Assembly (NCBI GenBank): GCA_003978665.1
Contig: QNYQ01000015.1
Coordinates: 1 to 34,314, forward strand
Source: Hyperthermus sp.
GTDB lineage: Archaea > Thermoproteota > Thermoprotei_A > Sulfolobales > Pyrodictiaceae
Direction of reading: 5' to 3'
DNA length: 34,314 nucleotides
Of the stretch, positions 27,552 to 34,314 are shown in pieces; position 1 is the stretch's first letter, and each line of letters begins with the position of its first letter. The notes under the pieces were generated by a model, which saw nothing but the letters and a program-made list of their open reading frames with translations, had not been told where the DNA came from and did not search any database. A program made the position numbers and the translations under genes.

Positions 27552-29235
27552 GAGGGGCTGACGGTAGCTGGGTGTCCTTTAGCATGGTGTTCTTTATTGC
27601 TTCCAGCGCCTGCTTGTACTCTATGGCGTCGATGAGTGCTTGGAGGCTGGCCTCCACTATGTTGTCTGAAACCCCTACTGTGGTCCATGTTTTTTGGCCG
27701 TCGGTCATGGTGACTTCCACCCTCACCACGCTCGCCGTGTCGCGGCTGGGGCCGGGCAGTTCTACGCGGTAGTCGATGAGCTTGAGCTTCTCGGCCATGT
27801 GGGGTTTAGTTTCTACTAGCGCTCTTCTAACAGCTTTATCTATCGCGTGGACGGGGCCTCCTCCCTCCCCAGCCGATATTGTTCCTGCCCCCTCTACCTC
27901 AAGCCTTACCAGCGCCCAGCTCCGTGGCTGTGCGCCTCTCCCGCCCTCCGACACTATTCTCCATGCCTGCACGCTGAGCTTTCTCTTGTAGAGCCCAAGC
28001 TCCTCGAGGAGTATCAGTAGCGCGCTTGCCTTGGCTGTGTCGAACCGGTAGCCCTTGTTCTCTAGGTCCTTGATCCTGCCAAGCGCCCTCTTCAGTGCTG
28101 GATGCCTCTTCCCAATGCTCAGCCCCAGCTCCGTCATCGTCCATGCAGCCAGGTTTGCCGTGCCACTCAGCTCTGAAACTGTTACCTTCCTCGTATTGCC
28201 CACCGCATCGGGCGCTATGTGCTCGTAGGCTCTAGGCGTCTTAAGCACTGCATCAACATGAACTCCTGCTTTATGTGTAAAAGCATTGTCTCCAACATAG
28301 GGCTGGTAGGGGTTGGGGCTTATGCCTGCGAGCTCGTAGACTAGGCGTGATAGGTGCGTGAGCCTCCTCAGACCCTTAGGATTGGCGAGTGCCCTAACCC
28401 CCATCTTGAGTTCTAGCGCTGGCACGACCTGGCATAGGTCAGCGTTACCCGTTCTCTCACCAATACCATTCACTGTTACCTGCACGTGACTAGCCCCTGC
28501 CAGCACGCCCATAAGCGTGTTTGCAACAGCATTACCGCTGTCATTGTGCATGTGAACACCCAGCCGGACGCCAGGCAGCTGCCTCAAAGTATCACGCACT
28601 ATGCTATACGCCATGTGGGGCAGCATGCCCCCGTTAGTGTCAGCCAACACTATTCTAGAAGCTCCAGCGCTGACTGCCGCCCTCAAAACCTCTACAGCAT
28701 ACTCGGGGTTGTCGATATAGCCGTCAAAGTAGTGTTCGGCATCAAATATCACATTCATCCCATGCTCTCTAAGATACTCGACCGTGTCCGCGATCATGCT
28801 CAAGTTCTCTTCGGGGCTTGTCCTCAATACCTGGGTGACGTGAAGCAGCCATGACTTCCCGAAAACAGTTGCCCAGTCAACTTCGGCTTCGATAATCTTA
28901 ACAAGACTGTTATCGCGGTCAACCCTAGTATTCTTCCTCCTTGTAGCAGTAAACGCCACGATCGCAGCATTCCTCAAACTATAATCCTTTATCTCCCTAA
29001 AGAAGAGCTCATCCTTAGGGTTACTTCCAGGCCATCCCCCCTCTATGAACGCCACGCCAAGCTCGTCAAGCTCTAAGGCTATCCTCACTTTCGCCTGAAG
29101 GGTAAACGAGACCCCGGCTGCTTGGGCACCATCCCTTAACGTTGTATCCAACACCTCAACACTGTCGAGAGGAGGCCTTAGAGGCGGGGAGAGCTGAGGC
29201 CCATGCTTGTCAAGACCCGCTAATTTGGTAACCAC
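27493..29235 (-). CDS. cimA: citramalate synthase
   Basis: EVLDTTLRDGAQAAGVSFTLQAKVRIALELDELGVAFIEGGWPGSNPKD, VHMHNDSGNAVANT, C-terminal LeuA-type regulatory domain. Confidence 0.92.
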   Translation of the reverse strand: MVTKLAGLDKHGPQLSPPLRPPLDSVEVLDTTLRDGAQAAGVSFTLQAKVRIALELDELGVAFIEGGWPGSNPKDELFFREIKDYSLRNAAIVAFTATRRKNTRVDRDNSLVKIIEAEVDWATVFGKSWLLHVTQVLRTSPEENLSMIADTVEYLREHGMNVIFDAEHYFDGYIDNPEYAVEVLRAAVSAGASRIVLADTNGGMLPHMAYSIVRDTLRQLPGVRLGVHMHNDSGNAVANTLMGVLAGASHVQVTVNGIGERTGNADLCQVVPALELKMGVRALANPKGLRRLTHLSRLVYELAGISPNPYQPYVGDNAFTHKAGVHVDAVLKTPRAYEHIAPDAVGNTRKVTVSELSGTANLAAWTMTELGLSIGKRHPALKRALGRIKDLENKGYRFDTAKASALLILLEELGLYKRKLSVQAWRIVSEGGRGAQPRSWALVRLEVEGAGTISAGEGGGPVHAIDKAVRRALVETKPHMAEKLKLIDYRVELPGPSRDTASVVRVEVTMTDGQKTWTTVGVSDNIVEASLQALIDAIEYKQALEAIKNTMLKDTQLPSAPPTGPMSHGDSSSSHPYSRG

Positions 29236-29526
29236 CCATCACCATCCCCTCCAGAGCCCAGGCGAGGGAGAAGATGCCTATGGCTGACCGGGCGCTGAGC
29301 CATGCTAATATTGTTTTCTCCTGGCAGTAAATGCTTGAAGCAACCGTGGAGGGTAGTGCGTAAGAAGCCCTTTCGCCGCTGGGATTTTTGTTGTTGCGTG
29401 GAGTTCTCCTTGGGGTGATGCTCTAGAAGCTCAAACTGATGGTTCCTTAGCGGTGCACTGTATTATTTAGGTTGCTTGTAGGCCTCCTTGCCTCTGGGAG
29501 ACCAGTCTGTTGGGGGCGGGCTCGTA

Positions 29527-30336
29527 TTGGCTGTTAGGGTTGTGTTCCTTGGGCCTCACCATAGCTTTACTCACGAGGCTGCCCTCTTCTTCTTCGGGGA
29601 TGAGGGGGTGGAGTTTATTGATGTGCCTACAATATCCTCGGTCTTCAGTAGTGTCGAGGGCTATGAGGCTGACTACGGCGTTGTCCCGGTCGAGAATAGC
29701 TTGGAGGGTCCTGTAGGCGAGACTCTGGATAACCTGGCGAGGAGAATGCTTCACATATATGCGGGAGTAGAGTTGAAGATTAAGCTAGTGCTAGCGTGCA
29801 GCGGGAACCATAGGAGCCCGGTCTATAGTCATCCTCACGCTGTAGGCGAGGCCCTTGGTAAGGTTAGGGAAATGCTCGGAGAGAGCGTTGAGGTCGTGTA
29901 CACGACAAGCACTAGCCATGCAGCCGAGCGTGCAGCCAGCGAGGGGGGATGCTGCATATGTAGCAGGAGGGCAGCAGAGTCCATGGGGCTCAACATACTG
30001 TCTAGCGATGTATCCGAGGGCGAGAACTACACGCGCTTCATAGTACTAGCCTGGAGGGACCAGCCGGAGAAGGCTACACGGACGAGCATAGTGACGGCGA
30101 TACCCGACAGGCCGGGCGCCCTCTACCATTGGCTCGAGCCATTCGCCAAGCACGGCGTCAACCTCAAAATGATCTATTCTAGGCCTATTCCAAGCAAGCC
30201 ATGGCACTACAACTTCTACGTGGACCTAGAGGGAACCAGGATGGATAACAGGGTGAGAAAGGCCATAGAGGAGGCGGCCAGGAGGAGCCTATTCCTAAGG
30301 ATACTTGGCAGCTACCCCGTAAAAATCGAGGCTTGA
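29527..30336 (+). CDS. pheA: prephenate dehydratase with C-terminal ACT domain
   Basis: VFLGPHHSFTHEAALFFFG, YGVVPVENSLEGPVGETLD, TSIVTAIPDRPGALYHWLEPFAKHGVNLKMIYSRP; ORF opens at 29488, likely TTG start at 29527. Confidence 0.92.
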   Translation: MAVRVVFLGPHHSFTHEAALFFFGDEGVEFIDVPTISSVFSSVEGYEADYGVVPVENSLEGPVGETLDNLARRMLHIYAGVELKIKLVLACSGNHRSPVYSHPHAVGEALGKVREMLGESVEVVYTTSTSHAAERAASEGGCCICSRRAAESMGLNILSSDVSEGENYTRFIVLAWRDQPEKATRTSIVTAIPDRPGALYHWLEPFAKHGVNLKMIYSRPIPSKPWHYNFYVDLEGTRMDNRVRKAIEEAARRSLFLRILGSYPVKIEA

Positions 30337-30458
30337 AGAGAACTCCCGGGGAAAGCAGCGCGTCAGGGTCGCTCCACTATCCTCATAGCCCCTCCATAGC
30401 TCAAGGGGAGGGTGCTACGGTACGTCCCTACCACCTCATCCGCAGAGACCAAGCCCTT

Positions 30459-30476
30459 CCAGGGAGATCCCCCTGG
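30459..30476. repeat. near-perfect palindrome in the pheA/pfpI convergent intergenic region
   Basis: CCAGGGaGATCcCCCTGG. Confidence 0.4.
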
Positions 30477-30621
30477 AGCAAGCCTAAGCATATACCTCTT
30501 CTCCCATCCAACCCCGAAGCTTCATACTGGACGCATAGCTAGATGCAGCGGTGTAGGGCTTGGAGCCCGGAGGCGTGACTAGCTCTTTTCCGTACGCGTC
30601 CTCCCGGGGGCTTGCTAGTGT

Positions 30622-31203
30622 TTACTCTATGAGCCCTTTCTCGCGTAGAAGCCTGGTGAATAGCCTGAGGCCCTCGCCTAGCCTTGAAGGATGCCTAACG
30701 GTTACAAGGTTCCCGTCTCTAACAGCGTCGGTGTCAACGTATTCTGCTCCAGCATTAACCATGTCGTCGCGTATGCCCCAGTAGGCTGTAACCTTCCTGC
30801 CCCTAAGCACTCCTGCCGAGGCGAGTAGTTGGGGGCCATGGCAGATTGCTAGTATGGGCTTGCCCGCCTGGAACATTCTGCGTGCAATCTCGACAGCCTC
30901 CGGGTAGCGTCTCGCCCTCTCGGGGCCCCTGCCCCCTGGGACCACGAGCACGTCGAACTCATCCAGCCTCTCCAATACCTCCTTATAGGAGGCGTCAACC
31001 TCTATCTCGCTGCCGTGTTTACCCTTCACTTTACGCCGCCTAGCACTGATCCTTCCCGTTGCAGGATCGAAGAGAGGGACGTCACTATACTTGGAGTGGC
31101 TGGCCACAATACACTCGAACCCCTCCTCCCTAAGCCTGTGGAAGGCACAGAAGAACTCAAAGTCGTCTACACCATCCTCGACTATAAACACTGCCCTAGG
31201 CAC
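30622..31203 (-). CDS. DJ-1/PfpI family protein
   Basis: FDVLVVPGGRGPERAR, ILAICHGPQLLASAGVLRGRKVTAY nucleophile elbow. Confidence 0.9.
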   Translation of the reverse strand: MPRAVFIVEDGVDDFEFFCAFHRLREEGFECIVASHSKYSDVPLFDPATGRISARRRKVKGKHGSEIEVDASYKEVLERLDEFDVLVVPGGRGPERARRYPEAVEIARRMFQAGKPILAICHGPQLLASAGVLRGRKVTAYWGIRDDMVNAGAEYVDTDAVRDGNLVTVRHPSRLGEGLRLFTRLLREKGLIE

Positions 31204-31290
31204 ACGCCACCACCAGTTCTCCTCCCCCAGGCTTCATCCCCGGCCTCTTAAATCAAGAATGCCGGAGGTGTCTTGATCCTTCGAGGGTCT

Positions 31291-32178
31291 TTAGGGCAGT
31301 GTGGATAGTTTATTCCATAGCTCTGTGAGGTTGTATGGGGATTTGTTTGCGGGGTAGAAGAGGTGGGCCCCGTACTCGGCTACCCCATAGTTTTCTACCA
31401 GCTCCTGGTGCGAGAGAATGAAGTCCGCAAACATTTCTGCTCCCCTGGCCTCTCTACCCTTGCAGGATGAGACCAGGTAAACGCTGTAGATGTTTATTAG
31501 CTCGCTTACATTAGTGTAGAGGACTTCGAGGTCCGGTAGGAGACCCTCTCTTTTAAGCTTGAGGAAGGTCCCCATGTCCGTCAGCGTATAGGCTCCCTTC
31601 TCCTCGGCCATGACCAGGGTCTCCGCCATGCCTTGCCCGCTCTCAAGATACCATGGTCTCCCTCTGGGATCGAGTCCTGCAAGCCTCCAAATGCTAAGTT
31701 CTCTCGTATGGGTTCCCGAGCGGTCTCCACGGCTAATGAAGAGGATTCTTCCATTCTCCCCCGACTCGTAGATCCTCTTAAACGCGTCTATAATGCTCTC
31801 CGCCCCCCTCACTGCAGCCGGGTCGCTTGAGGGGCCTACTACCGCGAAGAAGTTGTATGCTAGGAAGCCCTCCCTCACTATTACGCCGCTATTAATGTAT
31901 TTCTTCTCCAAGCTGGGAGCATGGACTAGTACGAGGCATGCGTCCCCCCGCGAGGCTAGGCGTAGGGCTTGGCCGCTTCCCACCGCTATGAACTCTACCC
32001 GTATACTAGGGTGTTGCCTGGAGAAGCTGCTGGCGAGGTAGTCTAGGAGTCCAGTAGCGTAGAGGCTGGTTGTCGTGGCGGCCCTAACCCTTACGGGTCC
32101 ACTGCCGCTAAGAGTCGAGAGGTAGAGTGCAATAATTGCAGCAGCCACCACTATTACGGCGAGAATTCTCCTCGACAT
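31291..32178 (-). CDS. TupA-like tungstate ABC transporter substrate-binding protein
   Basis: N-terminal hydrophobic signal, ATTTSLYATGLLDYL, GRILFISRGDRSGTHTRELSIWR. Confidence 0.85.
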   Translation of the reverse strand: MSRRILAVIVVAAAIIALYLSTLSGSGPVRVRAATTTSLYATGLLDYLASSFSRQHPSIRVEFIAVGSGQALRLASRGDACLVLVHAPSLEKKYINSGVIVREGFLAYNFFAVVGPSSDPAAVRGAESIIDAFKRIYESGENGRILFISRGDRSGTHTRELSIWRLAGLDPRGRPWYLESGQGMAETLVMAEEKGAYTLTDMGTFLKLKREGLLPDLEVLYTNVSELINIYSVYLVSSCKGREARGAEMFADFILSHQELVENYGVAEYGAHLFYPANKSPYNLTELWNKLSTLP

Positions 32179-32190
32179 GCCCTAAGGGCA
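32178..32190. promoter_or_regulatory. palindrome abutting the tupA-like start codon
   Basis: TGCCC-TAA-GGGCA touching the start codon (32176-32178). Confidence 0.3.
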
Positions 32191-32343
32191 CCCGGAGCCT
32201 AAGCTGATGAAGCCTCGGCTACCGTTTTTAGCGTGTTGGCTGCCTAGGGATTCGCCTTGAACCTCTTTTTAATCCCGGCCATGCAGTACATTAACTCCTG
32301 CAGCATGGGGCTTTTCCTTGGATGAGGGGTTGGTGGAAGGGTT

Positions 32344-33174
32344 TTGGCCTCGGCGCCAAGAATCCTGGTAACCAATGATGATGGTATACATAGTCCAGGG
32401 ATAAGGCTGCTCTACGAGGCTGTCCGAGAGGTTGGGAGGGTATATGTCCTCGCCCCGGAGACCCCTAAGAGTGCTAGTGGGCTGGGGATTACAATACATA
32501 AGCCTCTCCGAGTGGTCCGGCTGAAGCTCTGGGACACTACCGTATATGTGACCAACGGTACCCCCAGCGACGTGATATACTTGGCGCTTGAGGAGCTAAG
32601 CCCCTACTTTGACCTCGTAGCATCCGGCGTGAACATAGGGGATAACACGAGTATTCAGGTAATATTGTCAAGCGGCACTATTGGTGCAGCCGCCCAGGCC
32701 GCGCTGCTGGGAATACCCGGAGTGGCCTTCTCCGCTAATGTAGACGATGCCTCAGAGCTCGAAGAAGATAGGGAGACTTGGAGGCGGATTGCAGGTATAA
32801 TACGCAGCATTATTACCTGGATCCTCTCAAACGGCATGCCTGAGGGAACGGATGTACTAAGCATAAACTTCCCCCGCCGTGTGAGAGCCAACACGCCCGT
32901 CAAGGTGGTTAAGGCTGCGAGAGTGAAGTTTCTCCAGAAGGTTAGTGTTCTCCACGACCCCAGGGGCAAGAAGTACTACTGGCTTTACGGTACACGGGTA
33001 GACCCTGAGCCCGAGACAGACGTATACGCTGTCAACGTGGAGCAGGCAATAGCTATTACACCCATCACCCTAAACCTCAACCCGTCAGGAGACAGATGGG
33101 TCAGGGCTAGTAGCGTGCTCAGCTCCTTGGCCGAGACCGTGAGGAAGGAGCTGGGGCTGGATATACGAGGGTAG
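32344..33174 (+). CDS. surE: 5'/3'-nucleotidase SurE
   Basis: ILVTNDDGIHSPGI, LAPETPKSASGLGIT, VTNGTPSDVIYLAL, SGVNIGDNTS; TTG start. Confidence 0.96.
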   Translation: MASAPRILVTNDDGIHSPGIRLLYEAVREVGRVYVLAPETPKSASGLGITIHKPLRVVRLKLWDTTVYVTNGTPSDVIYLALEELSPYFDLVASGVNIGDNTSIQVILSSGTIGAAAQAALLGIPGVAFSANVDDASELEEDRETWRRIAGIIRSIITWILSNGMPEGTDVLSINFPRRVRANTPVKVVKAARVKFLQKVSVLHDPRGKKYYWLYGTRVDPEPETDVYAVNVEQAIAITPITLNLNPSGDRWVRASSVLSSLAETVRKELGLDIRG

Positions 33175-33276
33175 TACTGCAGCCATGTTAGAAGCCCATG
33201 TGGCCATCTAGGGTACAAGCAATCTACCAGGGACAGCACACTAGAGGCTGGGAGGGGACCGCTGCTGAGGGGAGGG

Positions 33277-34032
33277 ATGGCTGAAAGAGACGGTAGAGAA
33301 CCAGCCGCCGGCAGCCCGGGATCCTTACGCGATAGAGTGCTTGAGTTCCTGGCGGAGTACGGGGAGAGGGCCTATATAGTGCTGCGTGCCGCTGTTGACG
33401 CAGCCTTTCACGCCCCAAGGCACGGGCTACGCCTAGGAGACTTCAGCTATAGGGAGGTGGCGGCCCGTCTGAAGGCGTGGGGTATAGACTATAATCCCTC
33501 CATGCTCCTTCGGGCACTTGAGAGAGACTACGGTGTTATTGAGACTTCTTACCGGAGCGGCAGCCAACACTGGTGGCGTTTTCTAGACTCTAGTGCTGTG
33601 CTGGACGCATTGGAGATGTACGAGAGGGGCGTGAGCCCTACCGAAGAGAGGGGCGGAGACGGTGAAGTCGACGTGGAGTTGAACGTGCTATTAGCGCAGA
33701 TAGCGAGCCTTCAACCCTACAGCGTCCTTGAAGCGTTAAGGAGGATGGCCGCCAAGCCTAGGCTTGGAAGAGGGGAAATACTACAGTTGAGAAGGATAGC
33801 GTTCAACGAGCTTGAGCTTGCAGCGAGACTATTAGAGAAAGCCGAGGAGCTGGGCTATGAAGGGGAGGAGGTAAGAGTGCTCAAGAGGATCGTGGAGCTC
33901 GCCGGCATTCTCGCGAGAAGACTGCTAGCCAGCGCCGGGGCTGAGGAGGCGGCTAAGCACACTTTAATGCAGATAGCATACACCAGTACCGGGAGGGGTG
34001 TAAGTCTCCCGGGACGGCCAAGGCAAGGCTAG
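33277..34032 (+). CDS. conserved hypothetical protein, possible winged-helix N-terminal domain
   Basis: 251 aa; FSYREVAARLKAWGIDYNPSMLLRALERDYGVIETSYRSGSQHWWRF resembles a wHTH pattern. Confidence 0.6.
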   Translation: MAERDGREPAAGSPGSLRDRVLEFLAEYGERAYIVLRAAVDAAFHAPRHGLRLGDFSYREVAARLKAWGIDYNPSMLLRALERDYGVIETSYRSGSQHWWRFLDSSAVLDALEMYERGVSPTEERGGDGEVDVELNVLLAQIASLQPYSVLEALRRMAAKPRLGRGEILQLRRIAFNELELAARLLEKAEELGYEGEEVRVLKRIVELAGILARRLLASAGAEEAAKHTLMQIAYTSTGRGVSLPGRPRQG

Positions 34033-34075
34033 CTTGAGAGAATAGGGCCCCGGGCACCACCTCCTCCGGGAAGGC

Positions 34076-34314
34076 ATGAGACCGTTGATGAGCAGATACG
34101 GGTTGATGGCTCTAAGTGTCCTCGCTCTAGCAGTTCTAGCATCATCAGTCAGCGGAGCTATTGATGTGAGCGTGAAGGGTGGATGCGGTAGTGCTGTATT
34201 ATCCTATAATGTGACCGTAGTAGAGCCTTTCAGAGGGGTCGCCACGGGCTATAAGCCGTTCATAGTATTGGGGAGGAAGCCCGTAGCAGTAACAGTACTA
34301 GTGGCTCACAGCCT
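34076..34314 (+). CDS. secreted protein, partial (runs off the window)
   Basis: My translation: MRPLMSRYGLMALSVLALAVLASSVSGAIDVSVKGGCGSAVLSYNVTVVEPF..., signal peptide and open to the window end; not in the supplied ORF track. Confidence 0.6.
   Translation, partial: MRPLMSRYGLMALSVLALAVLASSVSGAIDVSVKGGCGSAVLSYNVTVVEPFRGVATGYKPFIVLGRKPVAVTVLVAHS

Noticed and set aside
29415-29460. C/D-box sRNA-like GGTGATGC...CTGATGG upstream of pheA
   Set aside because: C box lacks the full RTGATGA consensus and the D box is missing; spacing wrong
30333-30542. 69-aa ORF between pheA and pfpI
   Set aside because: No recognisable domain and atypical composition; not supported as coding
32278-32310. CATGCAG...CTGCAGCATG imperfect palindrome upstream of surE
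   Set aside because: Arms need a bulge and are short; too weak to call
1-34314. tRNA, rRNA, CRISPR array, insertion sequence or toxin-antitoxin/defence module
   Set aside because: No T-loop/anticodon pattern, no regularly spaced repeats, no transposase or defence-protein motifs found by reading; a tRNAscan/CRISPR search would be decisive

Overview
This 34.3 kb window reads as a compact, high-GC archaeal chromosome segment. CarS, the archaeal-type mevalonate dehydratase/decarboxylase genes, complex I without NuoEFG in the cluster, and crenarchaeal-type LeuB suggest a hyperthermophilic crenarchaeote of Desulfurococcales/Pyrodictiaceae type; that placement is inference. Main blocks: (1) a branched-chain amino-acid locus with ilvB-ACT subunit-ilvC-ilvD on the minus strand and leuA-leuB diverging on the plus strand; (2) pdxT/pdxS; (3) a possible Nmad3-like protein; (4) a minus-strand operon with a RuvC-like protein, a Clp1/GRC3-type polynucleotide kinase, a UbiD-family decarboxylase and the large and small aconitase-X subunits, matching the archaeal phosphomevalonate dehydratase / anhydromevalonate phosphate decarboxylase route, next to CDP-archaeol synthase; (5) a complex I cluster nuoD-H-I-J-K-M-L-N followed by a Trp-rich secreted protein with one CxxCH motif; (6) citramalate synthase, prephenate dehydratase, a PfpI/DJ-1 protein, a TupA-like tungstate-binding protein, SurE and unknowns. 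No rRNA, tRNA, CRISPR or transposon was recognised. The most unusual signal is the ilvB/leuA divergent region: two mirror-image TATA-like boxes in a perfect 10-bp inverted repeat, plus a 27-nt element present twice in tandem at the ilvB 5' end and once at the leuA 5' end. Each copy carries a Shine-Dalgarno-like GGAGGTG followed at fixed spacing by an out-of-frame mini-ORF. The other strong candidate is the Trp-rich CxxCH protein behind nuoN.
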